This document shows, piece by piece, positions 1-10,230 of a stretch of DNA of 64,000 bases. Every line of letters starts with the position of its first letter. The stretch's first letter is position 1. The notes under the pieces are model-generated. The model worked only from the letters and a program-made list of their open reading frames with translations. It did no database searches and was not told the origin of the DNA. Where the stretch lies: NCBI RefSeq assembly GCF_043290135.1, contig NC_134710.1, forward strand, positions 11,361,321 to 11,425,320, in the 5' to 3' direction. This stretch comes from Rhipicephalus microplus. Lineage: Eukaryota > Arthropoda > Arachnida > Ixodida > Ixodidae. Both the position numbers and the translations under genes were made by a program.

Positions 1-1229
1 AATGCATTACATAAAACTGAATCTGGCAACCATGAAGCTGAAACCGAAACATCACATACATTTCATTCGGTGAATTGTCAAAGTTCAGTTCACAGTGATT
101 TCTCGAGTCGAGAAGACAGTCGTGCAGCCTTCAGTGCGTGCAATATGCACATTGATATAAGGTGTGTGAAGATGTATTGCTGCGTTCCGTCACGGCCACT
201 CGATCTCTGTGGTTTCGTATTACAAGTTCCGTTCGGGGAAGACGCCCGGTGTTTCTTTTGACCGATTCTCAAGCAATACTCAGCTCTGCGCCAAGTGACA
301 AAAGAATGTTGCGAGAGACAACCTCATGATCAACGAGAAGCCTGCATAAACAGTTGTACGCAGCAGACACTTGCGTGATGAATACTATGTGCCTGCGTTC
401 TACATCAGATAACGTATCCCTGACTCCGCGCCTACTCTTTTCGAGGACTATTCTTCCTACTTGATTCCAAGTGCAAAGAAGCCTCGCAAAGATCCTGCTG
501 AACGAGCTTGACCCCTACGTCAAACATCAAGGAAGCGAAAAGCGGAGACCAATGAAACAGATCTAGATGCTTCAACTTCACAAGACGCTTTCACTGAACA
601 AGGAGCGAAAAAGGCGTCCCAATATTATCGCGAAAGCAAACACCACGCGTGTGTTAAGAAAATCGCAACAGACACACACAAAGGAGAGAAAAAGGCGGTG
701 TTTCTTTTGCATCACATAGAATGAGACTGAAGAAAGCGTTCAGCGTACCCAGACGAACTTGTAAGGGCTGTATGATATGGCGCTTTCTGTCACAAAAAGG
801 CTACGATCATGCGCGCACTTCGGGGCTTGTGACACTGCCAGCAATGTGCTCTCTTCAGAGTTATATATGTCCAAGCCCAGCATCATCCGGTATGAGCAAT
901 GCTACAAACCATTTGTGCATCCTCAACGATTAGGCAACTTATGTTTCAACGCGCGGTGAGTGGACAAGCGCGCCCTAATTCATGTGCTGGCGTTGAGCGC
1001 GCTGCACGGAGCGGCGGAGGATGGATGAATAGATATGGCTGTACCTTTTAGATCGGGCGGTGGTTAACGCCACCTAGCCGTAATACTTAGTGAACCCAAA
1101 ACTAGATTTATTTTTTTCCCTTTAAATAGTGAAGTTGAGGAGTGGTACGTTGCAGTGAAGGATTTTCACTCGTGCCTTGATTTTAGCCACCAATCAGATA
1201 ACCTTCTTCGAGTTAAATCTACCCGCACT
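1..1229. other. Unassigned sequence, no supported gene
   Basis: Only short open frames (up to about 73 codons) occur, with overlapping frames on both strands and no recognisable domain. A short inverted repeat (GGTGG, TTAACG, CCACC) lies near 1054-1069. I see no tRNA, rRNA or TE coding signature. Confidence 0.5.
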
Positions 1230-1992
1230 AGTCAATTTCGTCCTCCCTGTCCCTAAACGCCAGTGCTATGAAAAGCTCTGCGCCATCATCCTAAAGGGGG
1301 TCAAGGGCCCTCTACAAAACATTATCAAGTGTTTGTCAGTTTCCTCCTCCTCTCCACACGCACTGCATACCATGTCTGCCCCTTCGTATTTGGCCTGATA
1401 AGTCATGATTTGCAATACTCCCATCAAGCTCTTTACAGGACACTTTGAAGTGTTCGGCAGTTTCCTCCTCCTCTCCACACGTTCTGCATACCATGTCTAC
1501 CCCTTCCTATTTGGCCCGATAAGTCTTGGTTCGCAATACTCCCATCCTGGCTTCAAACAGTAGAGCAAATACCCCGAGAAATATCATAGATCCTTTCCTT
1601 GGCAATTTCCTGTTTAACAGTTCGATAGATCTAGATCTAGTGCAGACTTCTTAATCTTGCGAAATCTCCCCATGTCGGTCCCCGTTTCCTTCATCCTCCT
1701 CTTAACCGATAGTGGTTATTGGTTTGGCCTCTGCTCTTTTCAATATTTGTCCGTCAATTTTTTTTGGTTCGCTTCCTCGATTTTGTATCGACATTCCTCA
1801 TGTACAAGTAGTTGAACATCTTCCTAGCCCAAGGCTCCTCCCCCATTTCTCTCAATCGCTTCTCAAATTTTATCTTCCTGCTAGTTTCCCTGCCCTCGAA
1901 TGCGTTGCATCCCATATCACCTTGTACTTCCTAATTTGGTGTATTGCCGTAAGCTCCTAAAGCAAGCCTACGTTGCTTAATTTCTAATCTTG
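1230..1992 (-). pseudogene. 3' fragment of the SGNH-type LINE (reverse strand)
   Basis: Read on the minus strand, this matches the C-terminal ORF2 region of the plus-strand LINE at about 7288-7960 over nearly its whole length. Examples are the segment before the zinc motif and the motif itself, CSACGEEEETDKHLIMFC, a C-x2-C-x8-H-x4-C pattern. In LINE ORF2 proteins a C-terminal Cys/His motif is thought to help bind nucleic acid. The fragment lacks the endonuclease and the reverse transcriptase catalytic motifs. It contains stops, frameshifts and an internal tandem duplication. It is a dead, 5'-truncated copy, inferred from similarity to the longer copy in this window. Confidence 0.75.
1327..1550. 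repeat. 121-bp-period tandem duplication inside a LINE fragment
   Basis: Two head-to-tail copies of the zinc-motif region, offset by 121 bp: cagtttcctcctcctctcca occurs at 1337 and again at 1458, and each copy runs on to ctcccatc. The intact LINE copy at 7234-7983 has this segment only once, so the duplication is secondary and local to this fragment. Confidence 0.7.
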
Positions 1993-2308
1993 TTTAAGGA
2001 AGGTCAGGGTCGTAGCGTTCTCCTCGGAGCAGCGGCGAAAGGCATTTACTACACCTGATACGAAGGCCGTAAGAAGTAACGTTTCTAGAACTAGGTAAGT
2101 GGAAAAACTGAGCGATGTTGCGCGGTGCTGCCGCTTCCAGAGACAAATGTGGCGCTGCTGCCGCATCCGTATTCACTCACTGCATGCTCGCTCATCGTCG
2201 GCTCTGCATGTTGCAGTGAGTCTTTTTTCGTGGAGTCGTCTTTCTACGCGAACAGTTTCGTGCTTCAGCGTGCCCTGTTCTGCTTCGTATGTGTTGCGTG
2301 TTTTCATC

Positions 2309-3010
2309 ATGCCCAAATGTTGCGTTCCTGGCTGTACGGGTGGCTAGAGGAAATAAGAGACACCGCGACATTTTTATGCCCCGTGTGTACCCGAGCAGCG
2401 AGATGTATGGAACCACGCTATTCCTCGTGCTGATAAAAAACTGCCCAGCACATCACGTGTGCGTGATGTGTACGTTCATGACGAGGGCATGCTGAAAACT
2501 TTCACTCACGTCATCGATAGTAAGAAGGTACAAATCACCAGAGAAAAGGGGGACCTTATCGGAAGATATGCATTCCACAGATATCGCAAATTTGCCCGAA
2601 TTTCTTTCAAAACCCGCGAGAAAGAAGCGAAAGCTGCCCAATAGGAGTGGGGTACTTTGCAGAATATCATCGGCGAAAAAGAATAAACTATCTCCGAGCT
2701 CTGAGCTCGAAGACGGCGAAATAAATTCCGACGTACCGTCAACGAGCCGTGTCATAATTTCGCTGTAATACCCAGCAAACGTTTTTTTGCCTGCTGCATG
2801 GTGGCGAAAAGTTGTTGAGAATAGCGAGAAAAGACGTTTTGGGGTGTTTATAGTGCTCAAAGAAGAGAAAAGTGTGCTATTTGTGGAGAAATTCGTAGTC
2901 GTCGCAAAAGAAATGACAGTCACCATTAGTATCCGTCACCATTCCTTAGCCAAGTCACCTGGCAATGCAGATACTATCGCACAATTGGCCGAACTTCTGG
3001 AGGACATATA
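2309..3010 (+). pseudogene. Degenerate THAP-domain gene
   Basis: The ATG at 2309 opens MPKCCVPGC, the classic start of a THAP C2CH zinc finger, a sequence-specific DNA-binding domain found in P-element transposases and many animal nuclear proteins. After two stops the same frame continues through WNHAIPRADKKL, matching the THAP W-x2-A-x-P-R core, and a degraded region where the Cys/His pair should be. It then runs into an AT-hook-like basic, Ser-rich tail (KKRKLPNRSG onward). A later frame gives a short helical stretch near 2914-3010. Several in-frame stops and missing zinc ligands show it is dead. Whether it came from a P-type transposon or a host THAP gene is not decidable here. Confidence 0.7.
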
Positions 3011-4326
3011 AAAGCTGAAAGTGTGTTCATGGTGTCCCAATGCGTCAGCAGGAAGTCTCGTGAGTAATGACTACGAAGTGCTTAGCGATACCCCAAAGAC
3101 GGTCCCTGCTTGAAGCTTTGGCTTCAGCTGTGTTAACAGGTTTCATTAGAGGAACTCAAGAAGAAGCAGAGGGATGACATGCTTAAGAAAAGCGTCATAC
3201 GTGCAGCTTTTTGATGGCCTAAGTTGCTAAAGAATGTAATTGACATGAAAAAAAACTGACTACAGAACCAGACAAAAGCCACGGGATTGTGCCACATAGT
3301 TGTAATTTATTTCAATGCACGAAAAACACATTCACAAGCGAGGATACAAGACATTGTATTTAGTTTTTTTTTAGCCTAAAAATTAATTGCGAACGTACAC
3401 CAACTAGCAACTAACGGACAGACTCGTATGTTATGTTATCAAGCGTCGTTTATCGTGGGCAGCTCAGAAAGCTATAATTAGGCTGTATTTGCCTTACACC
3501 GCTAAAATATTTAGCAGTATCAAGTTTCTGCGGTCACACAACAAGAAATCCTGATAATATACTGTGAGCAAAGCTCTTTCAGAACGGCCGCCACGGCGTC
3601 TTGCCCCGACGACTGCGTATTTTCGTCTGCTAGCGAAAGCTTGTTGCGCCGTCTGCGCAACAAAACCGAAAGTTTTTTGGCGCCGTGTGACGGGTCGTCT
3701 GATGCGGGGAGTTTTGCAGCTTACCTTGTTCTATAAACTTTGGTAAGAAACGTGCGCGCAGGTGTAGTCTAGCCTAGCCGTGCACTAGTCATTGGGAAAC
3801 CAGTCAAGACCTGTTCGCTGAAGTCTCTTTTAATGTTTGTTTTCATACTTCGACAAACAAAACACTCATAGTGAGTGATTCATATGGACAAATAAAAATA
3901 TTTTGGAAATAAACATATTAATCAGAAATGGTTTGCAATTCAACGGACGGGACACCACATAGGCCGACATCACATACGTGTATGGATTCCATGTTGGTCA
4001 ACCAGTGTAAAATAAACACTTGACCACACTGAACAGATTACTCAATCTGCTATCTAAGTGAAAAAAATTGTCACTCATATGCCCATATGCCGGCGGTTCA
4101 TCACAGAATGCATTCTTACTTAAGCGCCGTCCAAACAGCCATACAGTAGCAGACGAAATTATTATAGGTAGCGCCACCTGTTTTCTGGAGTGGAGGTGCG
4201 CCCCCATAAGTATAGTCAACGCCTAATCTAGAAAGATGCCTGAGGAATGGCTCGCGCTCCCAGCGGAGTTGGCCTGCCTTTAGTTTTAAAGAAGCTCCAC
4301 ATGGTGGCGCTCACGACTGACAATAT
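3011..4326. other. Unassigned AT-rich sequence
   Basis: No open frame above about 73 codons and no recognisable domain, RNA gene or TE terminus. It may be the decayed downstream part of the THAP pseudogene, but I cannot show this. Confidence 0.4.
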
Positions 4327-4337
4327 CAGGACTAGCA

Positions 4338-4658
4338 GTGACACAGGCGAAAGGTGTCGATGACATGCGCACCAACTCTCCTAAGGTACAGGTAGTCATA
4401 TGCACGATACCGGAAGTACCAGTGCGTGATAGCAACCTGCAACGAGCGGTTGTCAACGCAAACCAAGAGATATGGCGGATGAGTCGGGGGGAGGGCTGTG
4501 AGGAGGTGGAAATAAACAGAGAGGTGCATAGGTGGGGTGGTTTTCAACGAGACAGAATTCACTTCGATGGGCGGCTAGGTCATGAGGTGGGTTGGCGACT
4601 TGCAGGACGAGCAGTAGCTTTTTTGGGTGGCAAGCCAGCCCTTCGGAGTGCAGGATAG
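4338..4658 (+). pseudogene. LINE ORF1 C-terminal part, SGNH-hydrolase-like domain
   Basis: The frame reads KVQVVICTIPEVPVRDSNLQ, a strand-rich segment typical of the SGNH fold. About 50 residues later comes DRIHFDGRLGHEVG, which fits SGNH block V, where the D-x-x-H supplies catalytic Asp and His. The inverted copy at 8842-9147 adds the preceding block (ISGCLNDVL, resembling the GxND block III). In CR1/L2 LINEs such ORF1 esterase domains are thought to act in RNP or membrane steps, but the biochemical role is not settled. The nucleophile Ser block is missing because this copy is 5' truncated. Assignment rests on motif spacing seen by eye. Confidence 0.55.
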
Positions 4659-4702
4659 CTAGTAACGAGTAAAACAACCAGGGAGACTCTTCGACAGGTG
4701 GT

Positions 4703-5563
4703 ATGGACAGATACGATTCCAAAGTGGCACCAATATCTAAGATAGGTAGATTCCGGGGCATAAATAGACGTAGCCACGAGCGCCGAGCCAATTCAGACAT
4801 AGGGTATATTAACATGCAGGGTGGTAGGAACAGGCTGAAGTGGGGAGAGATAGAAGAACAGCTAAGGGAAGAGAGGCCGATGGTATACGGTTTTGTAGAA
4901 ACACATCTCAGGGACATGAAACAACCTCCGAACAATCCGGACTACGCGTGGGAATATTGTAATAGAACAGAAGGCAGCAGAAAGGGGGGTGGTATTGGGG
5001 CATTCATTCATAAAAGTACAGACTGGCAAAGCGTCAAGCAGGAGTGCAAGGAACATTTATGGCTAAAAGGGAAAGTGGCAGGTCAAATGACACTCCTTAG
5101 TTTCGTGTACTTGTGGACGGGAGCAAAGGCCAGAGAGTAAAACCAGGCATTGGTAGAGTTTATATCAAAACACATTCAGGAGTTAGGAAGAGAGTGCGAG
5201 ATAATTATACTAGGAGACATGAATGCGCACATAGAAGATATAGATGGGTATACCGACCCGACAGGCAAAATGATCATGGATATGTGTGAAAAGCTTGATT
5301 TGATCATTTGCAACATTACCGAGAAGTGTGAAGGGCAAATAACATGGGAGGTAGGAAGGCTGCAGTCGACGATAGATTATGCACTGATGTCACATAGGAT
5401 GTATGATAAACTCAGGGGAATGCACATAGATGAAGGTGGCTCCAGAAGTCGGGGTAGTGATCACAAACGTATCAAGTTAAGTTTTGGAAGAGCAGTGAAA
5501 GTGGGAAGGAGACAAGGTGAGCAACTACAGGAGAATTTTATCCAGAAAGGCAAATTGAAATAG
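4703..5563 (+). pseudogene. LINE ORF2 endonuclease domain (broken)
   Basis: An AP-endonuclease-like (EEP family) domain that would nick target DNA to prime reverse transcription. Visible motifs are the early Asn-containing strand (GYINMQGG), the catalytic Glu in GFVETHLRD, the Asp/Asn pair in ILGDMNAHI and the final GSDHKRI Asp-His. A stop near 5138 splits the frame into 4703-5140 and 5150-5563, which are otherwise continuous with the inverted copy. The ATG at 4703 (MDRYDSK) is the likely ORF2 or linker start, because the inverted copy reads through it without a break. Coding sequence between 5563 and 6048 continues in shifted frames with stops. Confidence 0.8.
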
Positions 5564-6048
5564 CCACTAAACAAATTGATAAAGTAATCACGGAGGATAA
5601 TAAGACAGTGTGGACATACACGAATATAATTAGACTCTTTGAGCTAGAGCTTGCTTAGACGCGTGACAAGTCACCCCGGAAAAGAAGACACAAACCCAAA
5701 AGTTGGTGGGATGAGGAAGTTAAGAGAGCCATAGCAAAACGTCAGGAAGCCTCTAGGGAACACAGACATGCTAAGCAGCGGGGTGAACCGACAGATGATG
5801 TTGAAAGAAAATGGGAAACCTTTCTAAGCTGTAGAAAGGATGCATCCCTTCTGATCAATGAAAAGATTAGAAGAAAGGGAGCTCAGTGGCTGGCAGAAGT
5901 ACATAAAAAAGATAGAAGGGCAGCTGCGAAATTTTGAAACCATCGAAACTCCCTGAGAAATAGGACGAGCCTAGAGCAGAGGTTTATAACTACAGCCTAA
6001 GGTGCTAGGCTAGAAGGGGACCAAGCTATTGAATATATAAGAACAAGG

Positions 6049-7188
6049 GTGACAGAAAAATTTGAACAAAGAAGTACTTTATGCACCACAATAGACAAGG
6101 ACGAATCAAGTGGTGCAATGGCTCACTTTTCAAAACAAGAGTGGGAAAGGGCTGAGAAAAGGGTTCCTAGTAGTACATCAACAGGCCCAGATTGCATTCC
6201 AATTAGGCTGATAAAGACATTAGGTCCGAAATCTAAGCAGGCTTTGAGAGAAGCAGTGAGCAAAATAATAATCGATGGTGAAGTTCCCGATGGATGGAAA
6301 CTCAGCAGGATGAGCATGATCTATAAAGGAAACGGGGACAAAGCTGACATAAACAACTACCGTCCTATAACAGCGACATCAGTGGTCTACAGGCTGGCGA
6401 TGCAGATTATAAAGGAAAGACTGGATAGAGGATGAGGGGGTGCTGGGGGAACTGCAGAATGGGTTTCGGAAACACAGGAGGTTGGAAGACAATCTGTTCT
6501 CACTGACGCAGTGCATTGAAATAGCAGAAAAGGAACACAGGCCCCTGTGGCTAGCATTTTTGGATATCAAGGGAGCGTACGATAGCGTGGTTCAAGAGGA
6601 ATTGTGGGAAATACTGGACACACTAGGCGTGGAACATGTAGTCACTAATCTTTTAAAGGGCATCTATAAAGGTAACAAGGTAGTTATAAAGTGGGAAAAA
6701 CAGGTATCCAAGCCTGCAGAGGTAAAACGGGGGCTTAGGGAGGGGTGCCCCCTGTCACCCTTATTATTCATGATGTACCTACAAGGATTAGAGGCAAAAT
6801 TAGAGGGAAGTGGACTGGGCTTCAACCTCTCTTTAGTCAAACAAGGAAAACTTATTGATCAGGCACTACCAGCATTAACGTACGCAGATGATATAGTGCT
6901 AATGGCCTATATCACAAGGAAGATTTGCAGAGATTGATGGACATCTGCGGTAATGAGGGAGATAGGTTAGATTTTAGATTCAGTAAGGAAAAATCAGCAG
7001 TCATGATTTTCAATGACAACGAAGGTAGTGAGCTTAGAATACAGGAGGTCACGCTAGAGATAACAGATAAATACAAATTTCTGGGTGTATGTTTAAGCAA
7101 TGGGACCGAGTACCTGAGGGAACACGAAATATACGTGACGACTAAAGGTAACAGGAATGCAGCCGTGATGAAAAATAGGGCACTGTGA
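6049..7188 (+). pseudogene. LINE ORF2 reverse transcriptase (frameshifted)
   Basis: RT palm and fingers: fingers motif NNYRPITATSVVYR, then after a frameshift at about 6435 LGELQNGFRKHR, the catalytic-Asp motif AFLDIKGAYDSV, the RT primer-grip region RGLREGCPLSPLLF and the catalytic YADD in LTYADDIVLMA near 6885. A second shift near 6930 moves into a frame ending in YKFLGVCLSNG, the post-catalytic thumb start. The enzyme would copy element RNA at the nicked target. All key Asp residues are present but the protein cannot be made in one piece. Confidence 0.85.
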
Positions 7189-7233
7189 AATTACAATAGG
7201 TATGATATTGTATGAGGAATATGGAAAGGGGTC

Positions 7234-7983
7234 ATGGTTCCTGGGCTGACGTTCGGCAATGCGGTCTTGTGCATGAGATCAGAAGTTCAAGCAAGATTAG
7301 AAATTAAGCAACGTGGAATAGGTAGGCTTGCTTTAGGAGCTCACGAGAATACACCAAATCAGGGAGTACAAGGTGATATGGGATGGACATCATTTGAGGG
7401 CAGGGAAGCTAGCAGCAAGATAAAATTTAAGAAGCGATTGAGAGAAATGGGGGAGGAGCGTTGGGCTAGGAAGGTATTCAGCTACTTGTACATGAAGAAT
7501 GTCGATACAAAATGGAGGAAGCGAACCAGGAAGTTGACTGGTAAATACTTAGAAAACAGCAGGTGGCCAAACCAAAAAGAACTATCAGTTAAGAAGAAAG
7601 TGAAGGAAACGGAGACTGACATGTGGAGAATGGGCATGATTAGAAAGTCCGCACTAGAGATCTATCGAACTTTTAAGCAGAAAATTGCCAAGGAAAGGAT
7701 CTATGATAATACTCGGGGCAGTTCTCTACTGTTTGAGGCTAGGACGGGAGTACTGCGAACCAAGACATATCGGGCCAAATACGAAGGGGTAGACACAGTA
7801 TGCAGTGCGTGTGGAGAGGAACAAGAAACTGCCGAACACTTGATAATGTTCTGTAAAGGGCTTCACCCTATAGTTCAGGATGATGGCGCCGAGTTTTTCA
7901 AAGCACTGGGGTTTAGGGACCGGGAGGGCAAAATAGACTTTAAGCGGGTAGACTTAACTAGAAGGACGTTATGTCATTGGTGA
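7234..7983 (+). pseudogene. LINE ORF2 C-terminal region with Cys/His motif
   Basis: A 249-codon open frame rich in Lys and Arg, ending with CSACGEEQETAEHLIMFC (C-x2-C-x8-H-x4-C), a zinc-binding motif found at the C-terminus of many LINE ORF2 proteins. It begins after a frameshift relative to the RT. The same protein segment recurs in the 1230-1992 fragment. No RNase H domain is visible between RT and zinc motif, which distinguishes this family from the I-type LINEs elsewhere in the window. Confidence 0.75.
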
Positions 7984-8740
7984 CTAAAGTCAAGGCACGA
8001 GTGAAAATTAAACTCTTCACTGCAAAGTAAGAATCCTCAAACTCACTTTTTAAGGGAAAAAAATATAGTTTTTGGTCGGTATACCCATCTATATCTTCTA
8101 TGTGCGCATTCATTTCTCCTAGTATAATTATCTCACACTGTCTTCCTAACTTCTGATTGTCTTTTGCTATACACTCTACCATTGCCTGGTTTTTCTCTCT
8201 GGCCTTTGATCCCGTCCATAAGTACACGAAACCAAGGAGTGTCATTTGACCTGCCACTTTCCCTTTTAGCCATAAATGTTCCTTGCACTCCTGCTTGACC
8301 CTTTGCCAGTCTGTACTTTTATGAATGAATGCCCCAATACCACCCCCCTTTCTGCTGCCTTCTGTTCTATTACAATATTCCCACGCGTAGTCCGGATTTT
8401 TCGGAGGTTGTTCCATGTCCCTGAGATGTGTTTCTACAAAACCGTATACCATCGGCCTCTCTTCCCTTAGCTGTTCTTCTATCTCTCCCCACTTCAGCCT
8501 GTTCCTACCATCCTGCTTGTTAATATACCCTATGTCTGAATTAGCTCGGCGCTCGTGGCTGCGTCTATTTATGCCCCGGACTCTACCTATCTTAGATATT
8601 GGTGCCACTTTGGAATCGTATCTGTCCATACCACCTGTCGAAGAGTCTCCCTGGTTGTTTTCCTTGTTACTAGCTATCCTGCACCTCGAAGGGCTCGCTT
8701 GCCCCCCAAAAAAGCTACTTCGCGTCCTGCAAGTCGCCAA
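7958..8740 (-). pseudogene. Endonuclease frame of the inverted LINE fragment
   Basis: A 260-codon minus-strand frame containing MDRYDSKVAPISKIG, GFVETHLRD (catalytic Glu) and ILGEMNAHI. In the last motif the Asp of the usual GDMN is changed to Glu. LINE similarity ends at GYTD (8074). The final ~40 codons are read-through into unrelated DNA, so this is a fused, truncated and probably inactive frame. Confidence 0.7.
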
Positions 8741-9150
8741 CCCACCTCATGACCTAGCCCCCCATCGAAGCGAATTCTGTCTCGTTGAAAACCACCCTAC
8801 CTATGCACCTCTCTGTTTATTTCCACCATCGGAAAGCCTTTCTATTGACTCATTCGCCATATCTCTTGGTTTGCGTTGACAACCGCTCTTTGCAGGTTGC
8901 TATCACGCACCGGTACCTCCGGTATGGTGCATATCACTATCTGTACCTTAGGAGAAGTGGTGCGCATGTCATCCACGCCTTTCGCCAATGTGGCTGCTAG
9001 TCCTGCTGTATCTTCATTTAGGACATCGTTTAAACAGCCTGAAATCATCACGAGGTTTTGTCTATCAGCTGTAGTTTTGAGGTTTGCGCTCGCTTGCCTC
9101 ATGACTGCTTCAAGCTTGCGTCCCGGGAAGGGTGAAGCCCTTCGCAATCG
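8074..9150 (-). mobile_element. Inverted 5' fragment of the SGNH-type LINE
   Basis: The reverse complement of 8074-9005 matches 4328-5258 of the plus copy, so the two form ~930-bp inverted arms with ~2.8 kb between them. The fragment extends to about 9150, giving more ORF1 than the plus copy. It stops abruptly at 8074 inside the endonuclease domain, just after GYTD, so it lacks the RT. Sequence on the 7958-8073 side does not match the LINE. Confidence 0.75.
8842..9147 (-). pseudogene. ORF1 SGNH-like segment of the inverted LINE fragment
   Basis: The minus-strand frame reads SPFPGRKLEAVMRQA then LVMISGCLNDVLNED and KVQIVICTIPEVPVRDSN. Gly in FPGRK and Asn-Asp in GCLND sit where SGNH blocks II and III carry Gly and Asn. 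The segment is followed by a stop, after which the block V region is frame-disrupted. It supplies the upstream part of the domain that is missing from the plus copy at 4338. Confidence 0.55.
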
Positions 9151-9575
9151 CAGCCCCAGAGTGCCCTCTAGTTTATTTTTTGAGAAACTCTGTGGTACCA
9201 GCTAAACGTTTTTCATCTGCAGCCCATAGCGGCGCGTCCGTCGAAAGTTGTTTAAGACCTGCAACTGTGCACCATTGATTCGAAAGCTATGCAAAGTGTT
9301 GCGTGTTTGCACCGTCCGGCACAAGTGACGCTAGTGACCGAGAACATTTTCAAATCGAAGAAGAGAAAGGGGTGGCACCTGTATTTTTCTCTCATGCGGC
9401 AGGCATCTTCCTAGAGGAGGCATTGAGTATGCCAATAAGTGAAGCCGGCGCCGCCATATTGGAAAAGGAAAGACTCGGAAGCAGACGACAAAGTGCGCTT
9501 AGTAGCTCCGCCCTCGCAGTAGCCGCTGGATACTGTAACATGCTTTTGTAAAGCAGTTAAAGATTTTACAAGGCC
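9151..9575. other. Spacer between inverted LINE fragment and THAP exon
   Basis: No similarity recognised. An 82-codon frame at 9303-9551 has no known domain. It could be 5' sequence of the THAP gene that follows. Confidence 0.3.
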
Positions 9576-10230
9576 ATGGTGACTTCGTGCGTCGCTTATG
9601 GCGGCACAAAAATTACATCAAGAAGACGCCTGGGATCACTTTTTCCGTGTAAGTATTCTCGCTTCGTTCGCTGACAATTGCCTATTTTTTCGCGTAGTTT
9701 GTTAAATTAGAAACAATATCAAAGGTGCGCATGTGTATAATACATGCCTAGAGCTGTATGGAAGGTAACTTGAAGCTTTAAATGCTCACTGACACGGCGT
9801 TTTTCTTGAGTTTTAAGTTTATGGACAAAAGACTTGTCGTTTGTGGCTGCACGTATCAAACATTGGAACGAGTAGGACGTCTGAATGTGCTTTTAATTCC
9901 AAGTTTTCTGGTGTTGTCTTAAGAGGCGAAGCTGACGGCGTGCATCCATATTTTTTTTTGGCGAGTGAATATCAAATGTGGTGCATGTTTATCGAGGAAT
10001 TCACATACGTAGATAACGATTCCATGCCGTGATTATCCGTGTTACAGGTTTTCGAAAGATGGTGTGCTGCGTTCTGCCTGGAAACTTGCTGTTAGAATAA
10101 ATAGTACTAGCGTTACGTACGGTGACCACCTCCGTTCTGTTCACTTCAAAGAATGCTGCTTCGACATAACGCGGCAGACAACCAGACTGCGGTCTGGCAG
10201 TACAACTTTGATTTTTACTGCTTTCTGAGC
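9576..10230 (+). pseudogene. Two-exon THAP-domain gene remnant
   Basis: Exon 1 (9576-9646) encodes MVTSCVAYGGTK and exon 2 (10048-10230) encodes FSKDGVLRSAWKLAV, then HLRSVHFKECCF and LRSGSTTLIF. Together these give the THAP order C...C, W, H..., CF, with the terminal L-x-x-G-A-V-P-T-like strand degraded. A donor at 9647 (GTGTAAGT) and an acceptor ending TTACAG at 10047 join the frame correctly. Zinc ligands are partly lost: the second Cys of the first pair is Gly (GGC in place of an expected TGC), and the later CS-x-H-F has Arg for Cys. It is a decayed DNA-binding domain from a host or P-like element. The downstream coding partner is not visible. Confidence 0.65.

Larger units (their letters stand above)
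4328..8000 (+). mobile_element. Non-LTR retrotransposon with SGNH ORF1 domain (long copy)
   Basis: One LINE copy in plus orientation. In order it holds the end of an ORF1 with an SGNH-hydrolase-like domain, an AP-endonuclease-like domain, a reverse transcriptase with YADD, and a C-terminal zinc motif. The 5' side is truncated at about 4327: the inverted copy at 8074-9150 extends further upstream into ORF1. Multiple frameshifts and stops interrupt all coding parts. The clade is uncertain. An SGNH/esterase domain in ORF1 is established for CR1/L2-type elements, but the RT motifs (GLREGCPLSPLLF, LTYADDIVLMA) are not typical CR1. The exact 3' end, near 8000-8030, is not obvious. Confidence 0.8.

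Noticed and set aside
4328..9150. Twin-priming (5' inversion) of a single LINE insertion
   Set aside because: Twin priming gives an inverted 5' part upstream of a sense 3' part. Here a sense copy including its own 5' part is followed by an inverted 5' part, so two events or copies are needed.
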